Source of the DNA: JASHVB01 sp963762885
Lineage (GTDB): Bacteria; Pseudomonadota; Alphaproteobacteria; Acetobacterales; Acetobacteraceae
Assembly (NCBI GenBank): GCA_963762885.1
Contig: CAVXNH010000077.1
Location: 124,001-188,000 of the forward strand
Length of the DNA stretch: 64,000 nucleotides
Direction: 5' to 3'
The translations under genes were made by a program, and so were the position numbers. The notes beneath the pieces were generated by a model. That model made no database searches. It was not told where the DNA came from and saw nothing but the letters and a program-made list of their open reading frames with translations. This document shows, piece after piece, positions 26,183-34,757 of this stretch. How positions within the stretch are numbered: the stretch's first letter is position 1; each line of letters starts with the position of its first letter.

Positions 26183-27178
26183 GGCGTGCAACCGGCCACC
26201 CGGATGTCGTAGAGCGGGTGCTCCAGCATCGACAGCGACGGATCGGATTTCAGCATCCAGCCTTTGAAGCCGGGCTGGTCGGGATGGCTGTCGACGATGG
26301 TCAGGAAGGCCGCGGCGTCCTGCGGCATGTCGGGTGGGCGCACAACGCAGGCCTGTAGCGTGATGCTCAGGGAACCGAAGGTGGCGGTCTGGCCAACCTT
26401 CACCGGCAGCGTCGTGGCCTGAGCGTTCACCTTGTCGAGCGCCTGGAGCACGGCGCCGGCTTGCGGCAGCCATGGGTTCGGCGGCGGCGGGGCCGGCTGT
26501 TCCGGGGCTGCGGGTTGCTGATCCTGGTCCTGCGCGGACGGTTGTCCCGGCGTGGCTGACGGCGGTTGGGAACCCGGTGACGGCTGGGCCGCAGGCCGCG
26601 GGGGCTGCGGTGACTGTGCCGGCGGTTGCGGCGCTTGTGGTTGCGACGGTAACGGCGGCTGACCCTGCTGCTGCGGATATTGCGGCTGTGGGTACGGCGG
26701 CTGCTGGCCTCGCTGAGGTTGAAACTGCGGCTGAGGGTACTGTGGCTGCTGGCCCTGCGGAGATTGATATTGGGGTGGCTGATATTGCGGTTGAGGGTAT
26801 TGTGGCGGCTGGTATTGTGGCTGCTGGAATTGCGGTTGAGGGTATTGCGGCTGCTGGGCCTGTGGGGACTGGTACTGCGGTGGTTGATATTGCGGCTGTT
26901 GGTATTGCGGCTGTTGGTATTGCGGCTGTTGGTATTGCGGTTGAGGGGTACTGCGGCTGCTGGGTCTGCGGCGATTGATACTGCGGCGCTGGATACTGCT
27001 GCGGCTGATATTGGGGCTGCTGATACTGCGGCTGGCCCGGCGCCACAGTCCCCGGCGGATACTGCACCGACGGGGGCAGCAGCGGCGTCGCCACGATCGG
27101 CGCCTGTTGCGTCTGCGCCTCGGCCAGCACGGGCACGACCGCCAGCACCGTCAGCCCGACCCGCAGAGCGTGCCTCAT
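26179..27178 (-). CDS. DUF2155 protein with a long Gln/Pro/Tyr repeat region, frameshifted by one extra base at 26945-26948
   Basis: From ATG 27178 a signal peptide (MRHALRVGLTVLAVVPVLAE) is followed by a proline/glutamine/tyrosine repeat region (PQYQQPQYQ-type units, about 150 residues). The C-terminal DUF2155 domain (LPVKVGQTATFGSLSITLQA, then FKGWMLKSDPSLSMLEHPLY) matches periplasmic proteins often found beside mlaD and complex I genes. The repeat switches frame where the DNA reads GAGGGGTACTG, while three sister units read GAGGGTA, which shows a one-base insertion directly. Corrected length is about 332 residues. Start and stop overlap both neighbours. Confidence 0.87.
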
Positions 27179-27393
27179 CGCGCCCGCTTCGGCGACTCGA
27201 GCCCCTCCACCATCCCGGCAAGAATCCGCCGCATCGCCTGTTCGTCCACGCCCATCAGCACCGCGTCCTCGAACGCGTCCTGCATGACCTGCGCCAGCTC
27301 GGCATGGTTCTCTGCCAGCACGCGCATCTTCTCGCGGCAACCGACGGCGTTGCCATCGAGCCCCGGCCATTTGTCGGGCGGTGGCGGGATCAC
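27175..27393 (-). CDS. Small hypothetical protein (72 residues)
   Basis: GTG start at 27393 overlaps the mlaD stop and its own stop overlaps the DUF2155 start, so it is locked into the operon. The sequence is soluble and helical (CREKMRVLAENHAELAQVMQ, EDAVLMGVDEQAMRRILAGM), without recognisable motif. Coding is supported by the tight overlaps. Confidence 0.6.
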   Translation of the reverse strand: MIPPPPDKWPGLDGNAVGCREKMRVLAENHAELAQVMQDAFEDAVLMGVDEQAMRRILAGMVEGLESPKRAR

Positions 27394-27941
27394 GGCGTCT
27401 TGCCGTCCGATTGGCCCCCGATCGGTGGCAGGCCGCCACCAGTCGAGCCAGCGCTGCTCGTGCCGCCCCCCTGGCCGCCCTTGCCACTGCCCGCCAGGTT
27501 GCCCGCACTGAAGATGAACTTGCCCAGGAGTTCCTCGATATTGATCGATCCCTGGGTAATGGTGATGGCCTGCCCCGGCTGCAACATCGCGTCGTCGCCG
27601 CCCGGCGCCAGTGCCAGGTATTTACCGCCCAGCAGGCTCTCGCTGGTGATCACCGCGCTGCTGTCTTTGGGCAACTTCACATCGTCGGCCACGGTGAGGC
27701 CGACCAGCGCCTGATAGGTCTTCGGATCGATCGCGGTGCTGTCGACGCTGCCGACCTTGACCCCAGCCACCCGCACGTCGCTGCCGACCGTCAGCCCGTC
27801 GATGTGGTCGAACCTCGCGTAGAGTTGGTAGCCGGAAGCGGCGCTGCGGCCGGAATGTGCGATCGCATAGGCCAGGAAACCGGCGGCAACCAGCAACACC
27901 ACGGCACCGATCAGTACCTCGGCAAAATTACGACGCGGCAT
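27390..27941 (-). CDS. mlaD: Outer membrane lipid asymmetry protein MlaD
   Basis: 183 residues: one N-terminal transmembrane helix (FAEVLIGAVVLLVAAGFLAY) and an MCE domain (YQLYARFDHIDGLTVGSDVR, VAGVKVGSVDSTAIDPKTYQ, SESLLGGKYLALAPGG). MlaD forms the periplasmic hexamer of the Mla phospholipid transport system. The C-terminal tail is Gly/Ser-rich. The partner genes mlaE and mlaF are not in the window. Confidence 0.93.
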   Translation of the reverse strand: MPRRNFAEVLIGAVVLLVAAGFLAYAIAHSGRSAASGYQLYARFDHIDGLTVGSDVRVAGVKVGSVDSTAIDPKTYQALVGLTVADDVKLPKDSSAVITSESLLGGKYLALAPGGDDAMLQPGQAITITQGSINIEELLGKFIFSAGNLAGSGKGGQGGGTSSAGSTGGGLPPIGGQSDGKTP

Positions 27942-27952
27942 GGAGCGAGCCT

Positions 27953-28309
27953 TTAGCTACCGGGTGTCCAGGCTTCGTAGTCGCCGGTCGCCCGAGCGCG
28001 CTTGCCCCCCTCGTAGTCGTGGCCCGGCGGGCGGTAGGACAGCGCGGTGCCGGTCTCGTTCGGCAGATGCGGCTTCTGCCAAGGCATGCGAGGCCCGGCC
28101 GGCAGCGGCGCGTCCGTGGTGTAGTGCAGCCAGGAATGCCATTCCGGCGGCACGTCGGAGGCCTCCGGCTTGCCGGCATAGGCCACCCAGCGACGCACGC
28201 GCCCGCCTCCGGGGCGGGGCTTGCGCAGGGTGTAGTAGACGTTTCCCGCAGCGTCGGTACCAACCTGACGCCCGTGAAGCTTGGTGAACAGCCAGGTTCC
28301 GAGGTTCAT
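27953..28309 (-). CDS. NADH:ubiquinone oxidoreductase accessory subunit, NDUFA12 family
   Basis: 118 residues from ATG 28309. TWLFTKLHGRQVGTDAAGNV, YYTLRK, RRWVAYAGKPEASDVPPEWH, SWLHYTTDAP and WQKPHLPNETGTALSYRPPG are the family signature. This is a mitochondrial-type complex I accessory subunit kept in alphaproteobacteria. First gene of the minus-strand operon leading to mlaD. Confidence 0.94.
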   Translation of the reverse strand: MNLGTWLFTKLHGRQVGTDAAGNVYYTLRKPRPGGGRVRRWVAYAGKPEASDVPPEWHSWLHYTTDAPLPAGPRMPWQKPHLPNETGTALSYRPPGHDYEGGKRARATGDYEAWTPGS

Positions 28310-28562
28310 GACCGGCCATATACGCATCCGTTGCGGTTTGGTCCACCTCGCACCCTGCCGACGCGAACGCCGCGCGGCACGAGAGTTGAGCTTTATGAGA
28401 GGTGTCCTGCCTTGCGGGCGGCATGGTCGCGGCTGAGAATCCATGGCCCGATCGGCCGAGGGGCGCATTTCCCCCGATCATCCACAGCATTTTGTGTCTG
28501 TGGTGCGTCGCCAGCACAAAATAGGCTTTGCGAGTCGCGGGACAGGCTGTAGCGTGCCGGCT

Positions 28563-30212
28563 ATGCGCAACAACCGCCAATTGCCCCTGCTATGGCGAGG
28601 GGTACGGATGCGACGGATCGCCGCTGGTGCGGATCCCGATGAGACGGTGCGGCTCATCACCATGCCCGCCGCCTGGGAGGACACCGCCGCCGCAGGACTG
28701 GCGGAGCTGGCCCCTGGCACGGGCCCGGTGAACCTGCCGGACGCGGCCGAGGCCTGGATCGGCCCCGTAGCCGCCGGCGCCGCCGCGTTGGGGCTTGCGT
28801 TGCCGTTCGCCGAGCGCCTGCACCGCTTGCTGCGGTCCCGCCGCGGAGCACCCTCGCGCACCGTCTGGCAGGGCATCGCCGATGTCTCCCCAGGATTCGT
28901 GCTCAACCTGCCCGCATTCTTCGACCCGTCCGACGGCTTCGACGTGGCGGGTTTCGCCGAGGCCGTCGAGACGGCGGCCTATACGCTGGTCCTTGCGGCG
29001 CCGGCAGCGCTGGTGCTCGCAGCATCCAGCGCACCGCCGGCCGTGCCGCCCGGCACGTTGCCGTTCTTGCCTCCCGCGTCGGCGGCAGGGGTTGTGACGG
29101 GCACGTCAGCCGGTCCGCGCCGCATGGCGATTGGCATGGCCGATCTCGCCGGCTTGCTCGCCGCGCTGGGCGTGGATTACGGGTCGGAAGCCGCCCGCGA
29201 CATCGCGCGCGCGTTGGCCGCTGTCCTGCGTGGCCGCGCCGACGCCGCTTCGGCCGCGATTGCCTCGGCGGTTGGGCCGACGGCTGCCAACGCCCCCACG
29301 TCCGCCGCCGTGGCGTGGCCGGCGCCACCCCAGCATACCGACGTCCCGGGTCTCGCCGAGGCCGCACATGCCGCGCGTGCGGCCGCCATGGCTGCCGGCC
29401 CGCTCCTCCATGTCGCCACCACCGCCATCGGGCTGCCTGGTCCGGCCGAGGCCTTGCTCGGTGTCGAGACCGGCGGCATCGCCCCGGCTTTTTCGCCGCT
29501 GGGACCGTCCGGCACGCTGACCCGGGCCGCCCGCGCCTGGCTTGCGATCAGCGGCCTGACGCCGGAAGAGGCGCTGGCCATGACACTCGCCGGCGGCAAT
29601 CCGCTGCCGGTCGCTGGCTCCGCCGCGCATGGCGCGATGCACGACGCGGTCGCGCCGTTCGTCCATGCGATGCCGGCGCGGCCGCTGGATGTGCGGCAGG
29701 TGCCGCACGCCGGGCATCGGCGCGACCTGCCCCACCGGCGCGCCGGCTACACCCAGAAGGCCGCGGTCGGCGGACATAAGCTCTACCTGCGCACCGGCGA
29801 GTACGCCGACGGCCAGCTTGGCGAGATCTTCATCGCCCTGCACAAGGAGGGCGCGGCGTTCCGCGGCCTGATGGACAACTTCGCCGTCGCGGTCAGCCTG
29901 GGATTGCAGCACGGCGTGCCGCTGGAGGCCTTCGTCGAAGCGTTCACCTTTACCCGCTTCGGTCCCGCCGGAGCGGTGGAGGGCGATCCGGCGGTGTCGC
30001 AGGCGACGTCGATGCTGGACTACGCGTTCCGTCACCTTGCGGCGAATTACCTGGGGCGGCGCGACATCCCCGAGGCCGAGGTCGAGGCGGCGGACACCGT
30101 CGGCAACGGCGCTCGCGACCGTGCGCCGCTGCTGCCGTTGGAGCTGCCCGCGGAGGCGTCGCCACGCGCGCGCCGCCGAGAGTTCCGCGTGGTAGGTAAG
30201 GGCGGCGGCTGA
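28563..30212 (+). CDS. TSCPD-domain protein related to the C-terminus of B12-dependent ribonucleotide reductase
   Basis: About 549 residues from ATG 28563 (28608 is an alternative). The C-terminal 150 residues match the end of class II ribonucleotide reductase: RRDLPHRRAGYTQKAAVGGH, KLYLRTGEYADGQLGEIFIA, HKEGAAFRGLMDNFAVAVSL and FTFTRFGPAGAVEGD. The N-terminal 370 residues are Ala-rich and do not show the ten-stranded barrel or catalytic cysteines of a reductase. The TSCPD domain may bind nucleic acid or zinc, but the tail cysteines typical of it are not obvious here. Probably not a reductase by itself. Confidence 0.75.
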   Translation: MRNNRQLPLLWRGVRMRRIAAGADPDETVRLITMPAAWEDTAAAGLAELAPGTGPVNLPDAAEAWIGPVAAGAAALGLALPFAERLHRLLRSRRGAPSRTVWQGIADVSPGFVLNLPAFFDPSDGFDVAGFAEAVETAAYTLVLAAPAALVLAASSAPPAVPPGTLPFLPPASAAGVVTGTSAGPRRMAIGMADLAGLLAALGVDYGSEAARDIARALAAVLRGRADAASAAIASAVGPTAANAPTSAAVAWPAPPQHTDVPGLAEAAHAARAAAMAAGPLLHVATTAIGLPGPAEALLGVETGGIAPAFSPLGPSGTLTRAARAWLAISGLTPEEALAMTLAGGNPLPVAGSAAHGAMHDAVAPFVHAMPARPLDVRQVPHAGHRRDLPHRRAGYTQKAAVGGHKLYLRTGEYADGQLGEIFIALHKEGAAFRGLMDNFAVAVSLGLQHGVPLEAFVEAFTFTRFGPAGAVEGDPAVSQATSMLDYAFRHLAANYLGRRDIPEAEVEAADTVGNGARDRAPLLPLELPAEASPRARRREFRVVGKGGG

Positions 30213-30408
30213 CACCATCCGAGGGCCGAGGCCGGCAGCGCGGCCGTTCGCGCCGCCGCTGTGGTCATGTCCTGGCGCGTGCCGCGGTCGTTGCGATGCC
30301 GGCGATGCTACTGATGTTTCGGTGTCACGGCTACGAACCTGCGGGCACCGCCAAGCGCGCCGCCGTCCTTAGTACTGAGGCGGGATGGCATAAGTGGCCG
30401 AGGTCCGC

Positions 30409-30675
30409 TCAGCGGTTGTCGGCAGGCCGGGCGTCGTGGTCGGACCCATCGTCGCGATATGCCTGCTGGCGGTCCTCACGCTCTTGCTTTGCCGCCTCAT
30501 GATGTCCGATGGCGCAACCCGCCCCGGCGCCGAGCAATGTGTGATGGCCTGCCATGTGACCGGCGACGCCGCCAACGGCCGCGCCCTTCAGGCAGCCGGC
30601 TGCGTCGGCCTGGTGCGCTGTGAACGTCACGCCAAGCGCTGTGGCCATGGCCGCAGAGAGGAAGAGCCTTTTCAT
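30409..30675 (-). CDS. Small exported glycine-zipper-like protein
   Basis: 88 residues from ATG 30675, preceded by GGAGG. A signal peptide (MKRLFLSAAMATALGVTFTA) is followed by CLKGAAVGGVAGHMAGHHTL and LGAGAGCAIGHHEA, a glycine-zipper motif, and a short charged tail. Such proteins sit in the periplasm or outer membrane. No specific function. Confidence 0.65.
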   Translation of the reverse strand: MKRLFLSAAMATALGVTFTAHQADAAGCLKGAAVGGVAGHMAGHHTLLGAGAGCAIGHHEAAKQEREDRQQAYRDDGSDHDARPADNR

Positions 30676-30775
30676 TGCGATGCACCTCCGAAGTAAATGG
30701 GATCGTCGTGGATGCAACGCGGGTGCATCCACCTGGTTGCCTTGCGCGATGCTCGCTTGCAATGACCGCTTACAG

Positions 30776-30835
30776 TGATCCCGGTTCTCGACCGCTTCGC
30801 ACGGACCGCCCTAACCGTCATGGCCGGGCCAGACA
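30776..30835. repeat. Half copy of the MITE-like element
   Basis: GACCGCTTCGCACGGACCGC followed by CCTAACCGTCATGGCCGGGC equals, inverted, the right arm of copy A (12965-13030). Only one arm is present. It lies beside the FGE gene remnant, so the second arm may have been lost in the same rearrangement. Confidence 0.6.
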
Positions 30836-30837
30836 AG

Positions 30838-30963
30838 GATCGGTTCTTCGACTGCGACGACGGGTTCGCGTTCGCCGTACCCGTCTGGTCATCCGAGGCC
30901 AACGCCTCTGGGTTGTACGATATGCTCGGCAACGTCTGGGAATGGACCGCCGATGTCTGGCAG
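30838..30963 (+). pseudogene. Fragment of a formylglycine-generating enzyme (FGE/SUMF1) family gene
   Basis: About 40 codons read CDDGFAFAVPVWSSEANASG then LYDMLGNVWEWTADVW, the central signature of FGE-sulfatase-family proteins (normally about 250-300 residues). No upstream or downstream parts of the domain are present. The fragment abuts the half repeat on its left and meets the tail of a minus-strand gene remnant on its right. Confidence 0.65.
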
Positions 30964-31480
30964 CCAATCCCGCACCGTAGCTATCAGCGCAGCCACGTCG
31001 TTGTGGTGCGCCGCAATGTCCTGGCCGGGGATGTCCGAGATGAACTGCTGATACCGGTAGCGCTCTCGATCGACGATCAGGCAGTTCTTCCGTCTATGGA
31101 CGCCGGCGCCAAATCGTTGTGCTCCGAGGAAAATTCCCAGCTCAAGCGGCATATTGAATTGAGGCAGGTGGGTGGCGGCATCCAGTTCGGTTCGGGAAAT
31201 ATCGTGGATGCCGAACCGGCAGCTCTCGATCAGCGCGAAGATTTTCTCGATCCGAACCTTACCGGAATCATACACCTGGAGCGCGCAGCACAGAGCAAAG
31301 CCGCAACCCAGGACGGCGAAAATGCAAGCCATGGAAAAGCCGCGTGTATGCGATATCGAACGGGCAATTGATGAAGACACGCAGGTCATAACCGGGCTCA
31401 GCGGACTGTTGTGCCTGCCTTCTCCGCCTGGGCTTCGCGTTACCTGATGGTGGCACGAACCGCCTTCCTGATATCCGCAA
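30961..31480 (-). pseudogene. Remnant of an uncharacterised VFINCPFD-family protein (possible TIR-like/nucleotide-binding fold)
   Basis: One frame gives DLRVFINCPFDIAYTRLFHG and the next FAVLGCGFALCCALQVYDSG, KVRIEKIFALIESCRFGIHD, ISRTELDAATHLPQFNMPLE, LGIFLGAQRFG and YRYQQFISDIPGQDI. Removing one T from the run at 31319-31322 joins them. The pattern (V-F-I-N-C-P-F-D near the start, CR.GIHD.SR, FNMPLELG.FLG) matches a family of stand-alone proteins of about 160 residues with a predicted nucleotide-binding, TIR-like fold. After RDWLP the sequence runs into the FGE fragment on the other strand, so the last residues are probably lost. No good start codon signal was found. Confidence 0.55.
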
Positions 31481-31937
31481 GCCTCACACGTGCCGGATTG
31501 AATGGCAGGTGGCGAATGCGATCCACCCGCGTGGCGCCGGGACCCGCGATCTCCGCAGGTGCAGAGTTCGGCGTGCGCACGCAAAACGCCTCGATGTCAT
31601 GGCGTTACTCGATGGTAGCACAGACATTGGTGCGAGAGCATTCATTATCAATGGCACCCGATCCATGTGAGACATGCGACAGGGTCCGCTGATACCGCCT
31701 CAAGGCGTGGACAGGATGCCGACGGGCCCTCGGCCCGGTTGACGGCAGCATGTCGCGCGCGGCTACTGAACGATTGATTAACGCGTCCTGAAGGCAGCTA
31801 TACAACAATTCGACCACACCATCCGGATTGATGCCGCCACCGATACTTGGTACGATTTCGCCACGTGGAACAGGTCCGCACTTGCCCCGCCCCACCGCTC
31901 CCGCAACACTGCCCTCCGCATCCACCAGGAGTTGCCC
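31481..31937. other. Intergenic region, no gene seen
   Basis: About 450 bases upstream of the SDR gene. Short frames on both strands lack family resemblance. It must contain the SDR promoter. The ribosome binding site AGGAG at 31927-31931 sets the SDR start. Confidence 0.5.
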
Positions 31938-32723
31938 ATGGTCACAGGCGCGCGCATCCCGCTGACGGTCGATCTCGCCGGCCTCCGGGTCGCTATATCA
32001 GGCGCCGGCAACGGCATCGGCCGGGTGATGGCCGACAGCTTCGTCGACTGCGGCGCCCAGGTCTTCATCTCCGACGTCGACCCCGACGCGCTGGTCGCCA
32101 GCGGCCATCCCGGCATGCGCGCCGATGTCGGCGTGCTGGCGGAATGCGAGGCCTTCGTCGACACCGCGATCACCCACCTTGGCGGCCTCGATGTCCTGGT
32201 GAACAACGCCGGCATCGCCGGCCCCACCGCCCCGGTAGAGCATGTGACGCCCGAAGCCCTGGATGCCACGCTGCGCATCGACCTCGCCTCGATGTTCCAT
32301 TGCTCGCGCCGCGCCATCCCCGCCCTGCGCTCGGCCGGCGGCGGCGCCATCATCAACCTGAGTTCCGCCGCAGGCCGCTTCGGCTTTCCCCTCCGCGCAC
32401 CCTATTCGGCAGCGAAATGGGGAGTCGTCGGCTTCACCAAGACACTGTCGATCGAGCTCGGCCCTGACGGCATTCGCGTCAACGCCATCCTGCCCGGCCC
32501 GGTGGACGGCCCGCGCATCCGAGCCGTGATCAAGGCAAAGGCCGAGGCGGCATCGATCTCGGAAAACGAAATGACCGAGCGCACCGTGGCGACCACCAGC
32601 CTCAAATGTTTCGTCAGCCAGCAGGACATCGCCAACATGGCGCTGTATCTCGCCAGCCCATTCGGTGCGACGATCAGCGGCCAGGCCATCGCCATCGATG
32701 GCGACATGCAGTCGACGATGTAG
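31938..32723 (+). CDS. SDR-family NAD(P)-dependent oxidoreductase
   Basis: 261 residues from ATG 31938, six bases after AGGAG. Rossmann motif SGAGNGIGRVMADS, NNAGIAG, catalytic Ser in INLSSAAGRFG and the YxxxK pair in PYSAAKWGVVGF are present, as is the proline loop AILPGPVDGPRIR that often covers bound cofactor. Oxidises or reduces an unknown alcohol/ketone. Followed three bases later by a GNAT gene. Confidence 0.92.
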   Translation: MVTGARIPLTVDLAGLRVAISGAGNGIGRVMADSFVDCGAQVFISDVDPDALVASGHPGMRADVGVLAECEAFVDTAITHLGGLDVLVNNAGIAGPTAPVEHVTPEALDATLRIDLASMFHCSRRAIPALRSAGGGAIINLSSAAGRFGFPLRAPYSAAKWGVVGFTKTLSIELGPDGIRVNAILPGPVDGPRIRAVIKAKAEAASISENEMTERTVATTSLKCFVSQQDIANMALYLASPFGATISGQAIAIDGDMQSTM

Positions 32724-32726
32724 CAG

Positions 32727-33173
32727 ATGGACCATCTGGAACTCGTCTACGAGCCGTTTCCCGGCGAGGCGTTGGAACGCTTTATCGAGGACGGCGTCGT
32801 GAACCACAACTTCGCCGCCACCGGCATAGCGGAGTTCTTCCCCGTCGGCTTCTTCTTGCGCAACGATCGCGGCGAGTGGCTGGGCGGCCTGACCGGATTC
32901 ACCTGGGGCGGCTGGCTGCAAGTGCGTTTCCTGTGGGTCGCGTCGGCGTGGCGCTCGCACGGCAACGGCACACGGCTGATGGATGCTGCGGAGGCGTTCG
33001 CTTTAGAGCATGACTGCACGCATGCAACCTTGGAGACGCACAGTTTCCAGGCGCTGGGTTTCTACCGCAACCGCGGCTATGTGGTGGTCGGGCAACTCGA
33101 CGATTATCCGCCAGGCCACACGAAATACTTCCTGCGCAAGGCCTTGAACGCGGATCCGCCGAGCGCTGTTTGA
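32727..33173 (+). CDS. GNAT-family N-acetyltransferase
   Basis: 148 residues. Core strands GLTGFTWGGWLQVRFLWVAS and the acetyl-CoA loop WRSHGNGTRLMDAAEAFALE are visible, followed by ATLETHSFQALGFYRNRGYV and a short C-terminus. Starts three bases after the SDR stop, so co-transcribed. Substrate unknown. Confidence 0.85.
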   Translation: MDHLELVYEPFPGEALERFIEDGVVNHNFAATGIAEFFPVGFFLRNDRGEWLGGLTGFTWGGWLQVRFLWVASAWRSHGNGTRLMDAAEAFALEHDCTHATLETHSFQALGFYRNRGYVVVGQLDDYPPGHTKYFLRKALNADPPSAV

Positions 33174-33232
33174 TAAGTCTTTGGCCGCACCGTAGACAAA
33201 TCCTGCGCAGTTCCCGTGCGTGCCGCGATGCA

Positions 33233-33383
33233 GCAAGCAAGCTTTTATCACGGAGGAAGCGCGGAGAGCCACGGAGGGCCACGGAGCAGCATAGAACTGC
33301 GCTTCGCGCGAAGCGCTTTGAATTCGTTTCTCCGTGGCCCTCCGTGGCTCTCCGCGCTTCCTCCGTGATAAAAGCTTGCTTGC
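33233..33383. repeat. Perfect 53-bp inverted repeat in the intergenic region
   Basis: Left arm 33233-33285 begins GCAAGCAAGCTTTTATCACG and right arm 33331-33383 is its exact complement, ending CGTGATAAAAGCTTGCTTGC, with a 45-base loop containing GCGCTTCGCGCGAAGCGC, itself a palindrome. It is followed within 130 bases by the aminotransferase gene. The left border context (GTGCGTGCCGCG, then CAGCAAGCAAG) recurs at 63560-63583. Confidence 0.85.
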
Positions 33384-33511
33384 TTGCGGACCAGCGCATG
33401 CCCCCTGCCCAAGCACCACAACCCACGGCACGCGCCCGTTGTAACCCCGGAGGGTGACGCCCCGCCGCATCCCTGCTACCCTCTCCCCAACCATCCTGAG
33501 GAAGCCGGTCC

Positions 33512-34744
33512 ATGAGCGCTGCTCTCGATTACGCCAAGCTGTACAGCGACGGTTTGCCCGACCCGGCGCCGCGCTGGGCGCCATTCCCGAAATACTATTT
33601 CGTCGGCGGCAATAACGACCCCGAACAAATCCCCATCGAGGGCCTGATTGACGCCGCCACATCTGTCCTCCGCCGCGAAGGTTCGAAACTCGCCATCTAC
33701 AATCTCGGGCTCGGCCCGCAAGGCTATCCCGGCCTGCGCGAATTCGTCGCCGCCAAGTCGAAGCAGCATCGCGGCATCGACGCGCCGATCGACGACATCA
33801 TGGTCGTCACCGGCTCCGGCCAGGGCATCGACATGATCAGCAAGCTGCTGATCAACCCCGGCGACACCGTGCTGTGCGAGGAGTTCTGCTACCAGGGCGC
33901 GCTCAACCGCTTCCGCAAGGTCGGGGCGAAAATCGAGGCGATGAAGCTGGATGCCGACGGCATCGTCATCGAAGCACTTGCCGCGCAACTCGCCGCGCTG
34001 AAGGCCAAGGGCGTCACGCCGAAATTCATCTACACCATACCGACGATCCAGAACCCCACCGCCAGCATCCTTCCCCTGGACCGTCGCCACGCGCTGATCA
34101 AGCTGGCACACGAGTACAACGTCGCCATCTTCGAGGACGAATGCTACGCCGATCTGCTGTGGCAGGGCATCGATGCTCCGCCGGCGCTGTACGCGCTCGA
34201 TCCCGGCGCGGTGATCCATCTCGGCTCGTTTTCCAAGTCGCTCGCCCCTGCGCTGCGGCTCGGCTACATCTTCGCGCCGTGGGAACTGATGCGCCGCCTG
34301 CTGCCGCTGAAGGGCGACAGCGGCACCGGTGCGCTGGACCAGATGATCGTCGCGGAATACTTCACGAAGAACTTCGACAAGCACCTGACGCACCTGAACG
34401 GTGTCCTGAACGATAAGCTGCAAACCATGATCGAAGCCGTCGAACGCGAATTTGGCAGCGCCGCCGAATGCTGGATTCCCAAAGGAGGCATCTTCCTGTG
34501 GATCAAGCTGCCGGACGCAGTGGACACACGCGCGCTGCTGAAGCCCGCCGCGGCAGCCGGCATCGTCTTCAACGAAGGCCCTGCCTGGGCGGTCAGCGCC
34601 GACAATTCGAAGTCGCACCTGCGCTTGTGCTTCGCCATGCCCAGCAAGCAGACGATTCGCGACGGCGTCGCCGCGCTGGCGAAAGTCTGCTACGAACAGA
34701 CCGGCATTCCGCAGCAGAGTGGTAATATTCGACGCGCCAGCTAG
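33512..34744 (+). CDS. PLP-dependent aminotransferase (class I/II fold, 2-aminoadipate type)
   Basis: 410 residues from ATG 33512 (GAGGAAG upstream). Fold-type I features: YNLGLGPQGYPGLREFVAAK, TGSGQGIDMISKLLINPGD, PTIQNPTASILPLDRR, FEDECYADLLWQG, the PLP lysine in HLGSFSKSLAPALRLGY and the carboxylate-binding Arg in HLRLCFAMP. Similar to aminotransferases used in amino-acid catabolism (for example 2-aminoadipate or valine-pyruvate). Followed 14 bases later by a TauD-type dioxygenase, suggesting a joint catabolic role. Confidence 0.9.
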   Translation: MSAALDYAKLYSDGLPDPAPRWAPFPKYYFVGGNNDPEQIPIEGLIDAATSVLRREGSKLAIYNLGLGPQGYPGLREFVAAKSKQHRGIDAPIDDIMVVTGSGQGIDMISKLLINPGDTVLCEEFCYQGALNRFRKVGAKIEAMKLDADGIVIEALAAQLAALKAKGVTPKFIYTIPTIQNPTASILPLDRRHALIKLAHEYNVAIFEDECYADLLWQGIDAPPALYALDPGAVIHLGSFSKSLAPALRLGYIFAPWELMRRLLPLKGDSGTGALDQMIVAEYFTKNFDKHLTHLNGVLNDKLQTMIEAVEREFGSAAECWIPKGGIFLWIKLPDAVDTRALLKPAAAAGIVFNEGPAWAVSADNSKSHLRLCFAMPSKQTIRDGVAALAKVCYEQTGIPQQSGNIRRAS

Positions 34745-34757
34745 GAGGATACAAGCC

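Noticed and set aside
26640..27050. CRISPR or tandem satellite from the repeated TATTGCGG motif
   Set aside because: It is the coding DNA of the Gln/Pro/Tyr repeat in the DUF2155 protein, as the translated frame shows.
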